NCBI GenBank assembly: GCA_907163375.1 | Contig: CAJQUW010014373.1 | Location: 1 to 64,000 of the forward strand | Direction: 5' to 3' | Source of the DNA: Prostheceraeus crozeri | Taxonomy: Eukaryota; Platyhelminthes; Polycladida; Euryleptidae | Length of the DNA stretch: 64,000 nt | In this document: positions 17,708 to 29,842 of the stretch, one piece after another | Layout: each line of letters begins with the position of its first letter | How positions within the stretch are numbered: the stretch's first letter is position 1 | Notes under the pieces: generated by a model | Database searches by the model: none | What the model saw: the letters and a program-made list of their open reading frames with translations, nothing else | Told to the model about the DNA's origin: nothing | Position numbers and translations under genes: made by a program

Positions 17708-18064
17708 CAGAATTAGATTGTTCATGCGCATCACTTTGCTAGAAGTGCAAACTGATTCAAAACGATTGCACATGCAGGAACTTACTAAGTGGGCAAAAAG
17801 AAATTGTTAATACCTTTCAGAGATAGGAAAAATAGTCGTGCGTCGCTTGCGGATTGCTGTGAATTCCTTCAAAATGCTCCGATCGCCACAATTCCTTCAG
17901 ATTCGAAGAATTCAGATCATTGCGCAAAAGTTTTCTCGATAATGTTGGCCCTCGGATCATCATTAAAAAAGTTAGCAGGCCCACGACTAACGTTCACAAA
18001 CTTCTCTGTAGAACTTGACATCAATTGTCTCTTGCTGTGTGGTCCGGCTGATAGCAATCACTGA
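17708..18064 (-). mobile_element. Partial, diverged copy of the CACAGAATTA MITE family
   Basis: It begins CACAGAATTAGATTG and carries, in reverse relative to the copy at 25,416, the stretch with CGTGCGTCGCTTGCGGATT and CCTTCAGATTCGAAGAATTC. The far half and its end are not recognisable. An open frame through the copy is inherited from the repeat and is not a gene. Confidence 0.7.
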
Positions 18065-18364
18065 AACTTTGCACAATTTGGCGTGTTTAATGTTGAACCG
18101 TCTGCTCATTGTTCGATTGCTATGTTATTATGTCAGCAGATTGTGCCTTTTCATTAACGTTACATGTTCCAATGCTTCCTTTCTAGTCAAACAGAAGAAG
18201 AGACGACCTGTCTAATTCTGTGAGCTGAAATGCCAGAGACTGTGAAATGCATACTTTATTTGGTGTTATTGCTTGAATAATTATTCCGATTGAAATTATT
18301 CAATTTAGCGTAGTAACATTGACTAAAAGACTTGAAGAAATTGACTTGAAACAGTATTCAAAAA

Positions 18365-18626
18365 GTACTGTTTCAAAATCAGTTTTAGAATATCGTTTTA
18401 TCTGCAGCATTACGCTAAAACTGCCATTTTTGTCAGTTCCTTTGGGAAGCAGTTATTCAATTAATACTTAGAAGTCTGATTACAGCATGAGGTATTTTGG
18501 TTAACTCAGGCTTCTAGTATTAATTGAATAACTGCTTGCCAAAGGAATGGACAAAAATATCACTTTTACCGTAATGCTTCAATTAAAGAGATATTCTAAA
18601 TCTGATTTTATTGTTTTCAAAGTATC
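18365..18626. mobile_element. Fold-back element (near-complete palindrome)
   Basis: The left arm (about 18,365-18,488) is the imperfect inverted complement of the right arm (about 18,498-18,626), with the match continuing through GCAGTTATTCAATTAATACT to a centre near 18,492 with almost no spacer. No coding potential. It looks like an old MITE; terminal duplication is not clear. Confidence 0.75.
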
Positions 18627-19585
18627 TTACAAAACCAAATTTCGAAAATGAGTTTATGCTTTTCTATAATTTGCCATGATGTCATTAGGATATATTCTGC
18701 AATCTTAGATTTCACATGTACATTAATATCTATATGTAAACACCACAAATATGTCTTCTACAAAGCAAGATGCACACTCTACAATAATAATGAAAGTCCA
18801 AATTTTTTTTATCTGCTTAGACTTCACAAAAACAAATTCTCAAATAAGAGACTGCAATTGCCTCCAATCAGAAGTAGAGATGTGCGACGACTATGAATTG
18901 AAACCCGAGCCCGACTCGACCACCTTCCACCCTAACCGCAGCCATAACTTTCAGCCCAACTCGACCCGAGGGTTTTACCAACGCTGAAAAAGTCCGAGCA
19001 GAGCCTGAAAAAATTTCATTAAAAAATTGAATTATTACTACTGCGAAGAATGCATTCCCCAAAATTTAGGCTTGAGCTTTTTCGAAGGGAATTAAGTGAA
19101 AAGGAAATTGCTCTTATTCACAATGACAATGTGTACATTCAATTCATTTGTGAAATAATGCCACTTAGGAAGTCTGTGAAGTGTGAATGTCACACGTTGT
19201 TAGAATGTACTGATTGATAAAAAAGTTTGTTTTTGAACTTGATTGAATATCGATTGAAACCGGAACCCAACGTACGTTCAGTAAGGACTATGCATACTAT
19301 TCAAACATAAATAGTTTAATAAAATTTGTAGTTTGATGAAGCAAGAAATATATGCAGTTATGCGATAATAGCGAACATTTATGCGATTGAGGACATTTAC
19401 ATGCACCTATTCAACTTTCTTCAAACAGTGCCTGTGCACATGCATAAAATTTGTATGCACAAGTAAGCTTATATACTTTTTTGAAATATATACATGTATA
19501 TCTACAAATGAAGTCAGCAAAACACGAGCAAATTTATAAATTTCTAAGTATCATAAAATAAATTCGGTAACCCGAAACCGCTTTC
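18627..19585. other. Host-like DNA without recognised genes
   Basis: Nothing recognised. A small CCGAGCCCGACTCGACC-type stretch at about 18,900-18,980 is of unusual composition but too short to assign. Confidence 0.4.
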
Positions 19586-19589
19586 GGGT

Positions 19590-19870
19590 TGAGAACTTTG
19601 AGAATTCAAGCGCGATCGACTGATGACATTAAACTATATTAGCGAAACTATGTAACTTATAACACGATAATCAAAAGCTTATTTGGCTAATAACATTGAG
19701 AATTCAGGAGTAATCGAGTAATATTGAAAATTCAACCATTAACATTCAACTAATAACATTGAAAATAAAGCGCATCTAACTGATAGCATTTAGAGTTAAT
19801 AAACGACTGATAACAGGCAGAATTTGAGCGCAACTGCAGCTGACAAAAATGAGAATTTAAGCTTATCTTA
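19590..19870. repeat. Degenerate minisatellite, ~36-bp units
   Basis: Several drifting units built on CTGATAACATTGAGAATTCA with a GCGCAATCTAA-type joint. Units become hard to align towards the right. Confidence 0.55.
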
Positions 19871-19884
19871 AAATTAATCGATGC

Positions 19885-20794
19885 TAATTGATAAAATAAA
19901 TAAATAAATAAATAATCATTTATTTATCAATACTGAAAATCATGCATTTCAAAATGAAGTCAAACACAAAGTTAAGAATAATACATCAAGTAGGTAACTT
20001 TCTTGATAGCTGTCTGTTATAAAGTACGGAACATCGCGGAATGAAAGAGGATGACCGACGTGATGTCGCACAGGCCTGTAGTTGAACGTGACCACTTCTT
20101 GACAGTACAGATGGAAAAATAGAATTAATGCAATTTTCGGGATTTCGAAGCTGATTGAAGAACTTCAGACTTCTCTTCTATCGTCTGCTTTCAAGCGAAG
20201 GAAACAAGTGCAAGTGCAAGTTACAGAACAGATTATTCTGTGGCAACGTTTGCGGATTTTCTCGAGCTTGGAGGAATTCCCTTTGTTCATTCCCAGGAGT
20301 AGAGGTGAGTCATATTCAAGAATTGAAAGAATGTGTGCCTTATAAACTTCCATTACTTCTTTTTTAGTTACAACCGGTATACGTCGTAATTTCTTCAAAA
20401 GATAGATTTTTTGACTGACGGACTTGCATATCTGAGTAACGTGCTGATCCCATTTCAGATTACTTTGGAAGATAACTCCGAGGAATTTTATAGATTCTAC
20501 TTGCGGAATGTCAAAGTAATTTACTGAATCCGAATGGTTGCTTGCCTTTTTTCGAAATATCATAATTTTTGTCCTTTTATGATTCAACAATAGATCTTTT
20601 TCTTTGCTCCACTTCGAAATGTTTTCAATTTCATTTTCAATCGCATTTTTCAAAAATGATTCATTGATGTACGGGATAAAGAGGGCGATGTCGTCTGCGT
20701 ATTTGATAATCATGTTATTCTCATCATTTGAATGATAAACTGTACCTTCAAAGGCCGATCTGGATATTACAGTGAAATTGTATATATAACTCAA
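19885..20794 (-). mobile_element. LINE fragment (reverse transcriptase C-terminal part)
   Basis: The frame at 20,165-20,794 codes reverse transcriptase from just before motif C (KYADDIALF) through the thumb (VESIKFLGVIFQSNLKWDQH) to the KIRKRCHRIICS region that closes this domain in non-LTR elements. An AAAT microsatellite at about 19,885-19,916 lies where the 3' tail of a minus-strand LINE is expected. The catalytic Asp pair is present. The element is 5'-truncated within the reverse transcriptase, as is usual for LINEs. Confidence 0.8.
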
Positions 20795-23270
20795 CTATGA
20801 ACTGCCAGACCCGTTTACTCAAGTCAGAAGATGCTTGACATCAGGTGAAAAATGATCAACATTAAAGAAATATAAAGGGAGTAGGATATTCGATCATCAG
20901 CATTTATTTCAAATGACTGATTCAAAGAAATACTTACTACAGGCAATATAAATTCCAAAGAACGCACTCAATAACTACACGCCACTTGAACCTCTGAAGC
21001 GTCTAGACTGATTGTGAGAGTCCCTTTTTAAAAGGAATAATCAACTTAAGAGGGAGCTCTGTCGTAAGCCTCCTTTGACAAGGAGGTGAGGATTATATCG
21101 ATTTCGTCTGATAAAAACTCAAGTCTGTAAAATCCACAAGGCATGGAGAAATAAGCCCCATTCGACAATCGTCTTGAGAAAACGATGATGGGAAGTGAGT
21201 GAGGATAAGAAGCCGATTATGTGGGTTTCCTGAACATCCTCTTCTCATATTTTTTAAGTAAGTGATGCTCAAAATCTGATGAATGAAAGTGATGATTTCC
21301 ATTAATAATCAGCTCTTGACTTCAACCTAAATTTGTCGAAATGAATGGTTGAGATGGATTGATAATGTCACATGATGATGGATGTGTTCAAAAATGTGCT
21401 TCGAGTTGTTAAAGTACCACAATGAATTAGAAGACATGTATTGAAATATTTAAAAAGGTAGATATAATTAAATCACGACACGGTTGAAAAATTCGAAGAA
21501 TCCAGGAAACGCAAGAAAAAGTAATTTAACAACTTTCCCAGTGGAAAATTGTGCACTAAATTAAATTACTTAAAGTCCAGAGCGAATAAATATAAATTGA
21601 TACTTAAAACATGGACATCCATACCCTACTTCAAGAGCATATAGATTGGAGCGAGGTTGGACTTTGGGTTTTGGGTCGACGTTGGGTAAGTGACACAAAA
21701 CTTGGGTCTTCTATTAATGCTGCATATATACAAATCAAGTAATAAAAATTTACATTTGATTTGAATCTCAGGAGAACTACATGATAAGAGCATAAAGTTC
21801 TGATCCTTTATCAAAATTCTACCCAATTCACAGAATATTTCAAAAATGAAATACTTGTGCTTATTAGCTGTTTCTTTCTGAGCTTGACAATGCCGCGCAT
21901 TGTATCTGCTGTAAGCTTACATGCATTTTGTTGCATTTGTGGATATTGATTTTTTTATGTATTTCATACATTTTATATCTTCGCAGTTATCCGCACCCCT
22001 AAACTGTCTGCGACAGCCGACATTTATCCAAACATGAAATTAATCCAATTTCGTATTCTAAATGCGTTCAGCGATGCACTAACTACGCAGCTATACTATT
22101 TCTAGTCTTTTTATATTTCTGTATGATAAAATGAAGGCAATTGCTTTGTTATGAGTCAAAATGTGTAATTCTATCATAATTAAATCAAAGATCTTCATTT
22201 AGTCAGTGTGTAATTTAAAATTTTAATTGTAATTTAGAATTTTTGGTGGTTGATTTGAATTGTTAATCTACAGTGTATATTATTAGCACTATCAAAAGAA
22301 GTTAGGCGGTTTTGGCTTCAGGTGATTTCTCCTTAGATCGGATGACCTTTAGTTGCTACTGCTGCTGATGACAGTTGATGACCCGTGAGTTTACTGTCTA
22401 GATGAATGTATATTTTTAGGGCTACTATTGACTTGTTGGTTTGAACCTTTCAACGTTAAGTTTAACTCTAGAGAAAATGAGGACTAGAGAAAGACAGAGA
22501 GAATATCTGACGAAGCGAAATACCAAAATCAGCTGAGCAAGGAATTTTTGGAGCAGTTGTGTGTGCACTGGGAAAAATAAACGAAATTATTTGATGTTGA
22601 CTAGGATCAGCTGAAACAGAGATGTAATATTTATAATACGTTCGCCGTACTCGGAAGTCCACTATTAGTTTTAGGTATGGTCCTTTTACGTGTAACGGGG
22701 TGAGCAATTCCGGGGTGTGAAACCCAGGACCCGGCAGTTCTGTCCGGGAAAGAAAAAGAGATCAGCGACCGGTTACGTCGACGCTTATGCTAAGTTACTG
22801 AACCTCGATTCCCAACTACCGGACAATGCCTTGCCAGTCTCGTTTGACGGAACAAAAACAAAGTTTTATAGCGCAAATATAGATATAAGTAGTTAGACAA
22901 TTACGTTGATAAATAGATAATAAGGAAATACAAGGTACAAGGAATAACTCAAAAGTTCGTTACTGTTATAGACACACAAAAAGAAATAATTCAACCTTAT
23001 GATACGAGTACGAACAGAGCGTTACAAATTTAAAGGTGCGCTATCAGAGATGTCAAATATTCAAGAGGAGACTTGAGGTCAGAGATTTATAGTTATACAA
23101 AGAATCAATGTTACCGCTTTTTGGTGAGATGACCACTCCAAGTTTTCTCCCTCCGAGAAGAAGATCAGGCAATGAACAGTCTTCGACACGAATCTGCTCG
23201 AACAAGGAAGGTTGTTGTCGATGCTGAAGTCTGAAGGCGGAGTTGGAGTCTGCGATTATATAGTCCATCA
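20795..23270. other. Host-like DNA without recognised genes
   Basis: No gene is seen. A GC-richer patch at about 22,695-22,860 (TGAAACCCAGGACCCGGCAG and following) is out of character with its setting but matches nothing I know. Around 21,645-21,690 GGGTTTTGGGT-type repetition occurs and reappears at about 23,790-23,815. Confidence 0.4.
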
Positions 23271-23284
23271 ATAAAAAAAATCAG

Positions 23285-23425
23285 AATGTTGCGTATCCGT
23301 GAATTCACTCCCGCTCCTTCAATTACTAATTGCCTCGTAGCGTGGACAGGTCTTGACAAGTGTCGGGTATCCATAAAGCCACTTCCGATCCTTCAATTAC
23401 TAATTGCCTCGCAGAGTGCAGGTGT
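23285..23425. repeat. Direct repeat pair, ~78-bp period
   Basis: CTTCAATTACTAATTGCCTCG occurs at about 23,313 and again at about 23,391, each preceded by a TATCCGTGAATTCACTCCCG- or TATCCATAAAGCCACTTCCG-type stretch. Confidence 0.7.
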
Positions 23426-25415
23426 TGGCAGTAATCATTTTTGTTAATTGAGCTGGACAAAATTAGAGGTAAAAACTAGATGTTTCAATAAGATGTCCGT
23501 AAGACCCGACTTCGGCAATGAAGTACAAAACACCAATTTGAATGTAAACCGTACAAAAGACGATCACAAGTGTATCACTGTAGGTTAAATTGAAGGAAAG
23601 CTTTTTAACGTAATACATGTACTTAAGCTACTAATTACAGTTATCACTGTACATTTAAAAATCATTTTCCACTAATACCACACTTCTCATGGGCCTGATA
23701 GGAATTATGACCTATAAAAGAATCTTTATGTCAACACAAAATACAAAGAATGAACTTCGTTTACTTGATTCTACTCATTTATTGAAACTCGAGTTTGGGT
23801 TTTGGGTTTTGACCAAAGTTTTGGCCCAAACCCTGTATTTACAAGTTTTTGCCCAACCTTCCTGGGGTGCCACTTTGTTACATCCTTTGTCCAACGTCCG
23901 TCCGTCTGCCGTGCAACATGCCAATCAATCCAAGTTTTTATACAAGTCCCATTCAATATAAGTTTTACCCAACCTTGTTTCGAGTATAGAGTAGGATGCG
24001 CAATGCTTACAGCGGCTAGTTGACCCAACTTTTAGGAGACAGGAGATAAATCAAAACTTATAATCAATTTTATTAATATCTATAAACTAAGGATGAGAGC
24101 TCGGCATGAAACATGACGAGAAGCTAGCCAAAAATTATAAATGATGAAAATGAAGAAACATAATAAACCAAAATGCGATCGTTATTCACGGAGTCATCAG
24201 GAAGTGGCTGCATAAATCAAAGTTTCGGTCCATAACCTCCAACCTGTACCACATAGCGGGGCCAGGCCGACCATATCGAATGAACGATATGAAAAGTCTC
24301 CGCAAGTCTGAGGAAGCATAGGTGAAACTTAATTGCAAATTGAGTTTTTATGCATAAGAACATATGGATAAGAGCGGTTAGTCAAACATTCCTATGATGG
24401 AAGGCATTTGAGGTGAAAAGCAACCAAACCTATAAACAAGGAACCCATTTCTCCAGAAGAACTTTATGCGAGAATTCACCAGTAGATTAATCTTGCGACC
24501 TCTATCTTTGAAGATATTGGAAATGCCTTGAGCTCTTGATATGACGGCGAAAGTGTCCGAAGAAATCCTAGCGAAGATGTGGGGGCAAGCAAGATGGGCA
24601 AGCAGGCTGGCCAGGATGTTCAAACCAGTGTTAATGGTTTGAAGATTATGGTTAATAAGACCTACCGTACTTTTGCAAAGTAAAATATATTGATTTTAAT
24701 AACATTTTACCAGGTTTCCAAGTGTCTTTGGCAATTGTACATTGCACATTGATTTAGCACTGGTTGATGTCACTAATTGTCTGATTGATGTCTAATTCAG
24801 TATTTAGAAGTGCAATGATATGGGAAATGCTCAGTACCTCTATACAATGTGCATATTAGGACAAGGTACAATAACCACTGTTGCACTTTACTGCCAGTCT
24901 CTAAGATCAATCAAATCAGAGGACAAAATTGCAGTTTCCACGTAATGCTTACTTAGAACGATATTTCAACCCTCACCCACTGGGGTGTTTTTCCGAACAC
25001 GCCCCTCTTCGGGGCAAATTTCACCCAACCCCCTGCTGATCTCCCTAACTATTGCACTAATTTTGCCTAACCATACATCAATCGAATGGGCATTGAATGG
25101 GGATTCAGAACAAAACAGCACCACTTTCATTTTTGAGGTCATCCCTGGGCTGAGGTGAAGGTCAAAGGTAAAAAACCGCCAATTTTAACATTTTTCCATT
25201 AGATCACTATTTGAAATGGAAAATGAGAACAAAAACTAATAAACCATACACTAATCGCAATGAAATCGCACATTTTAGCATTTAGTTTCTGCAGGTGAAG
25301 AAACGACCCAATTCGGTGACTTTTATCGAGACACTGAGTCTAAAAGCAATATGATTCTGAAATATTTCAACAATTGTTGATTAAATGCAGAATAGTATAA
25401 AAATAATAAAAAATC
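23426..25415. other. Host-like DNA without recognised genes
   Basis: No gene is seen. Several short overlapping frames at 23,690-24,028 follow the low-complexity GGGTTTTGGG tract and look like chance. Between 24,970 and 25,050 the sequence is locally C-rich. Confidence 0.4.
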
Positions 25416-26008
25416 CACAGAATTAGATTCATCTGCGCGTGCTTCGGTTTCCTAGAAAGGAAGAATTGTATGCAACCTTAATGTCGAAATGGCACATCAC
25501 AGCTCCTTCTCGAATGGATAATTCGTGTATCACCTGCTATTGGAAATGGCAAACAATAAACTGTCAGCAGGGGACACCAGAGCCAGTGAGAGATGCGTGC
25601 GTGCTGTGATATCACTTCGCACACACCAAAACACACATCGATGCGTGGCTTCGATTCAATGTATGCACTATACAGTGAGCAATGCTGAGGAGAGGATGTG
25701 AAATCATCAAGTGAACTAATTTTCGTACGCCTGCTACTTTCTTTAATAATGATCGGAAGGGCCAACATTATGGAGAAAACTTGTGGGCAATGATCTGAAT
25801 TCTTCGAATCTGAAGGAATTTTGGCAATCGAAGCACTTTGCTGGAACTCACATTAATCCGCAAGCGACGCACGACTTTTTTTCCTATCTCTGTGAGGTAT
25901 AAGGAATTCCTTCTTGCCCACTTAATAGGTTCCTCTATGTGCCGTCAGTTTCGTATTAATCACACTTCTAGCAAACCGAAGCAGATAAACAAAATATTTA
26001 ATTCTGTG
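25416..26008 (+). mobile_element. CACAGAATTA MITE, copy A, perfect 8-bp target duplication
   Basis: Starts CACAGAATTAGAT and ends ATTTAATTCTGTG, giving ~13-bp inverted ends. It is flanked on both sides by AAAAAATC (25,408-25,415 and 26,009-26,016). At 593 bp it is nearly collinear with copy B at 42,365. It has no transposase. Ends and 8-bp duplication fit a hAT-mobilised non-autonomous family. Strand is given relative to this copy as reference. Confidence 0.92.
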
Positions 26009-26016
26009 AAAAAATC

Positions 26017-26841
26017 ACATTGTGCATACATAATATGCATAACTTTAAATTCAAAAGCTTTGCATTTGTGAATATCTTTACATTGATACGAAGAATCCTT
26101 TATGTAATTTCAACTTATTCAACCAAGAATTGATATCGCAATATACATTAGAAGTGAATATATACTGAAATCAGTCAAAATACACGCATTACGCCAAAAG
26201 TACACTGTTAAATTTATTTTCCTTTGGTCAAAAGTTGCCTAATACGTAGAACAGGGGCGCAGCGTCAATTAGGGCATTCGGGGCTGTGCCATGCAAAGAA
26301 ATGTTGATGTTCATGCAAAGCAGAAGAACACAAAAGCCAAGAAACTAAATGAAAAGAACAATAACTGAATGGGAAAGCAAGCCTGTTTCCATTTTTCACT
26401 TAAACGATGATCATCATAGCGAAGTCCTTCTGCTGGAGATGGTCACACAGCATCAATTGGATGATGACTGAATCAACTTTCAGCAGAACCACCTTGCAAC
26501 CGAAGGCCAGAAACTTCGTATTTTCCTGGTTTAATTCTTTTAAAGTCTCCACGTCTATTCCAAGTTAACCCCCAAACATTTTTATTCACTACTTCCTATT
26601 CTTCACTTAAATTCATCATGGTAAAGTCTTTCATCATTGTTACAGATGACCAAGCAGTTTTCGTTTTGATCATGACTCAAATATCTTTAGGGAAGACATT
26701 TTTCATATAAAAATCTATACCCAAATCATCATGTCATAACTCAGTCATAACTAAAGCTCCACTGGCATCACTTGCAATCCGCACTAGACCCCTTATGAAA
26801 TTGCTAAGGAGATCCCGTGACGAAGAGTTCAACAATCGATA
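26017..26841. other. Host-like DNA without recognised genes
   Basis: Nothing recognised by eye. Confidence 0.45.
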
Positions 26842-27277
26842 CACTAAATGACATGCCACGCTCAATTATTACGCGTAATTACACATGACCCTAAACATCC
26901 GTGGTTGTGCGGGACATTGCTGCAACATCTGTTATATAAGTTAATATAATTGGCATTCCTGTTATATAGACTTTGCGTCTCATGTGTCTGTATGTACTGT
27001 ATCAGAGGCTGAACAATGTGATAGGACCTCAATTTCATGCTCAGGGCAGACAGAACATGCTTAGCGTTCATCCATAGTTCAAGCAGCAACGCAAACAACC
27101 GTAGACGACGCGCAAACTATAAACGCTCGCCCGCGCGTACTCATAAACATTCTCCATGTTTTGATGGCATCCGATCAAGTGATTTCTGACTCTTAATGCA
27201 GCGCGTAGAAGAATAGAATGTGCTTAACCACGGATGTTTGGGGTGTTCCGTAATTACGCGTGGCATATCACCTAGTG
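26842..27277. mobile_element. TA-flanked MITE, copy 1
   Basis: Ends CACTAAATGACATGCCAC at the left and GTGGCATATCACCTAGTG at the right, with TA on both sides (26,840-26,841 and 27,278-27,279). Internal segments TATATAGACTTTGCGTCTCA and GTGATAGGACCT are shared with the copy at 56,217. It is non-coding. A TA duplication fits a Tc1/mariner-type or related transposase. Confidence 0.85.
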
Positions 27278-27279
27278 TA

Positions 27280-27947
27280 ATGAACACAGGGAATAATATT
27301 GAATGTAGTTTAATGGTCAAAACTAAGTGTGATGACATTTTTCTAAACAAAAATGTCACATATAAAAACGCGTTCACATATTAATCATAGATGTCCCTGG
27401 CATTTGATAGATATCGATAATAACATTGATAGTTTGCAATTTTGTATAGAGATTTCAAATGATTTACCATCTGATTTCCAAAATTTTTACTTAGGATTTC
27501 TTTCTATCTCAATTGATATGGAAAGATATACAAAATATATTTTGATACAATATATCAACTAATTTTTGTGCGTAGAAAGACAGAAATGATATCACTTTAT
27601 CAATTTCAAAAAATGAAACATTGACTTCCTAATTGAATAGTGCAAATTCATATTTCTACACGATACTCTGTGCTCGTAGCCGCCTAGAATCTTCCGCGAC
27701 AGCCTAGTGCGCCGTGGTTCACCGGCTAAGACTCACTGGCCTAAAGTGTTTTCATGTTGTCATATCGGACTATAGTATGAATATGCAAAACACCTCCCTA
27801 TATTGATGGTTGTAGAGCACTCTTTAACACATAAGAAGATCAATCATTTTCTTGAAGTTCTGGTCATATTCAATAAATATTTCGACCTGAGGATTCTGAA
27901 CAAAAGTTTTGAGGAAAAAAGAATGAAAATTGATAGAGAAGCGATAC
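27280..27947. other. Host-like DNA without recognised genes
   Basis: A tRNA-like A-box stretch occurs at about 27,713 but without a B box. Nothing else is recognised. Confidence 0.4.
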
Positions 27948-27984
27948 ATCATTTTGAAAGAAGCAAAAATATGCAATTTTCTGC

Positions 27985-28045
27985 GACCGTGTTGTAATTT
28001 TATTCCCAATATTTCGGCTTAGCCTTTATCAAGGGATGCAGAAAA
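27985..28045 (-). other. Possible degenerate hammerhead-like motif, left arm
   Basis: Read on the minus strand: TTGATAA, a small GGC-TAA-GCC stem, then GAAA, in the order of the hammerhead core (CTGATGA, stem II, GAAA). Flanking TTTTCTGC and GCAGAAAA are complementary. Penelope-like elements are known to carry hammerhead motifs in their terminal repeats, but here two core positions differ and stem III is not convincing. Confidence 0.3.
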
Positions 28046-28272
28046 GGAAATTATACAGAATGTCATTAAGAAAAATTTAAACTAACCTATCTATGAACTA
28101 CAACCTAGAACATTAGTAGAGCATGGACATTGGGACATGCTAACACAGAGTTTTAGCAAAAATATCATGGATTACAAAAAGATTAAAAAATCATGGATTA
28201 CAAAAGGATAAAAATATCTATAAAGGGAGAAAAGATAAAAGTCAGACAGAATTAATATGATTGAGTAGCATT

Positions 28273-28797
28273 TCAGTTGGCCTTGCTTTTATCTCCTTCT
28301 TTTCGACCCTTCTTCTTTGAGCCATGCACTGCAAGTTTCGATGTAATATTGACCATGTGATGAACTTGTGTGTGATTGGGAGAGTTGTGTGTGATGAGAT
28401 GTTTATAAACTTCAGATTCAGGGCCTTTTAGATGTTCATTAATTCTTGATCTCATTGTTCTCGAGGTTTCCCCAACATATAGTTTGTCGCATTCGTTGTT
28501 GTTACATTGTATTAGGTATACACAGTCTTTGGTGTTGCATTCTCCATTAGTTATTCCATTCTCGCATACATCACATTGTTCATAATAACACTTGTTTTGG
28601 TTCTTCTTAAGCAGACGCTTCAATGGAGGGTTGGTGAATACTGGCCGCACATGATCAGAGAGATGTGTTCTTCTGACAAGTTCGTTAATCTTGCGTTTGA
28701 ATTTGCTGTCTATGAAAGGCAAGACTATGTTTCGCGGTTGTTGTTTATCTTTATTAGATTTATTTCTCTGATGTTCATTATTCAGACAAAATGTCAA
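28273..28797 (-). CDS. GIY-YIG endonuclease fragment, left arm
   Basis: 174 residues. The endonuclease core is VYLIQC, LYVGETSRT and RSRINEHL, i.e. the GIY, YIG and catalytic Arg/Glu positions of Penelope-type GIY-YIG domains, preceded by a Cys-rich linker CDVCENGITNGECNTKDC that may bind zinc. Against the right arm this copy has one extra base in a CTCTCCC versus CTCCCC run, so its last ~35 residues are read in another frame (HTQVHHMVNITSK...). It is therefore the more damaged of the pair. Confidence 0.8.
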   Translation of the reverse strand: MTFCLNNEHQRNKSNKDKQQPRNIVLPFIDSKFKRKINELVRRTHLSDHVRPVFTNPPLKRLLKKNQNKCYYEQCDVCENGITNGECNTKDCVYLIQCNNNECDKLYVGETSRTMRSRINEHLKGPESEVYKHLITHNSPNHTQVHHMVNITSKLAVHGSKKKGRKEGDKSKAN

Positions 28798-28815
28798 ATA
28801 ATTAATTATTTATGA

Positions 28816-29385
28816 ATGATGAACGATTCGTTGACATTTTGTCTGAATAATAAACATCAGAGAAATAAATCTAATAAAGATAAACAACAACCGCGAAACA
28901 TAGTCTTGCCTTTCATAGACAGCAAATTCAAACGCAAGATTAACGAACTTGTCAGAAGAACACATCTCTCTGATCATGTGCGGCCAGTATTCACCAACCC
29001 TCCATTGAAGCGTCTGCTTAAGAAGAACCAAAACAAGTGTTATTATGAACAATGTGATGTATGCGAGAATGGAATAACTAATGGAGAATGCAACACCAAA
29101 GACTGTGTATACCTAATACAATGTAACAACAACGAATGCGACAAACTATATGTTGGGGAAACCTCGAGAACAATGAGATCAAGAATTAATGAACATCTAA
29201 AAGGCCCTGAATCTGAAGTTTATAAACATCTCATCACACACAACTCCCCAATCACACACAAGTTCATCACATGGTCAATATTACATCGAAACTTGCAGTG
29301 CATGGCTCAAAGAAGAAGGGTCGAAAAGAAGGAGATAAAAGCAAGGCCAACTGAAATGCTACTCAATCATATTAATTCTGTCTGA
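28816..29385 (+). CDS. GIY-YIG endonuclease fragment, right arm
   Basis: 189 residues, with the same GIY-YIG core as the left arm and a natural-looking C-terminus (LLNHINSV) after LQCMAQRRRVEKKEIKARPTE. The frame starts in the unmatched centre of the palindrome, so the apparent start Met is not a natural one: the protein is the C-terminal part of a longer reverse transcriptase-endonuclease. Alone it could at best be a nicking endonuclease; the presence of an expressed product is not shown. Confidence 0.8.
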   Translation: MMNDSLTFCLNNKHQRNKSNKDKQQPRNIVLPFIDSKFKRKINELVRRTHLSDHVRPVFTNPPLKRLLKKNQNKCYYEQCDVCENGITNGECNTKDCVYLIQCNNNECDKLYVGETSRTMRSRINEHLKGPESEVYKHLITHNSPITHKFITWSILHRNLQCMAQRRRVEKKEIKARPTEMLLNHINSV

Positions 29386-29584
29386 CTTTTAGCTTTTCTC
29401 CCTTTATAGATATTTTTATCCTTTTGTAATCCATGATTTTTTAATCTTTTTGTAATCCATGATATTTTTGCTAAAACTCTGTGTTAGCATGTCCCAATGT
29501 CCATGCTCTACTAATGTTCTAGGTTGTAGTTCATAGATAGGTTAGTTTAAATTTTTCTTTATGACATTCTGTATAATTTCCTTT

Positions 29585-29645
29585 TCTGCATCCCTTGATA
29601 AAGGCTAAGCCGAAATATTGGGAATAAAATTACAACACGGTCGCA
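29585..29645 (+). other. Possible degenerate hammerhead-like motif, right arm
   Basis: The plus-strand mirror of the motif in the left arm, with identical core positions. Confidence 0.3.
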
Positions 29646-29842
29646 GAAAATTGCTTATTTTTGCTTCTTTCAAAATGATTGAATCCCGACCGATGGCAGC
29701 TAAAAATCAAATTCAAACAATACATCCTTCTAACAAATCGCTACACCGCAATCTACGAGATAAGCCAACTACTTGGATCTTCTGAGTTCTCTCTCACGCG
29801 TCAGGTAAATGTAAAGTTTCATATGAAATCATAGATCAGCTC

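Larger units (their letters stand above)
27948..29679. mobile_element. Head-to-head palindrome of two Penelope-like 3' copies
   Basis: The left arm 27,948-28,796 and right arm 28,832-29,679 are almost exact inverted copies of ~849 bp around a 35-bp unmatched centre. Each arm carries the 3' part of a Penelope-like element: the C-terminal GIY-YIG endonuclease and the 3' untranslated end. Reverse transcriptase is absent from both, so each is 5'-truncated at the same point, with the truncated ends facing each other. Such a structure can come from one insertion with end joining or from later palindrome formation. Arm identity is very high (one base of length difference and a few substitutions seen), so it is recent or kept equal by gene conversion. 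Confidence 0.9.

Noticed and set aside
17789-18064. 91-codon frame and the similar frame at 49,796-50,047
   Set aside because: Both translate the same MITE family in the same frame; similarity comes from the repeat, and copies A and B are not open there.
22695-22860. GC-rich patch as an snRNA or rRNA fragment
   Set aside because: No match to any conserved rRNA or snRNA stretch that I can recall.
27703-27760. tRNA or tRNA-derived SINE
   Set aside because: Only an A-box-like stretch is seen; no B box or cloverleaf follows.
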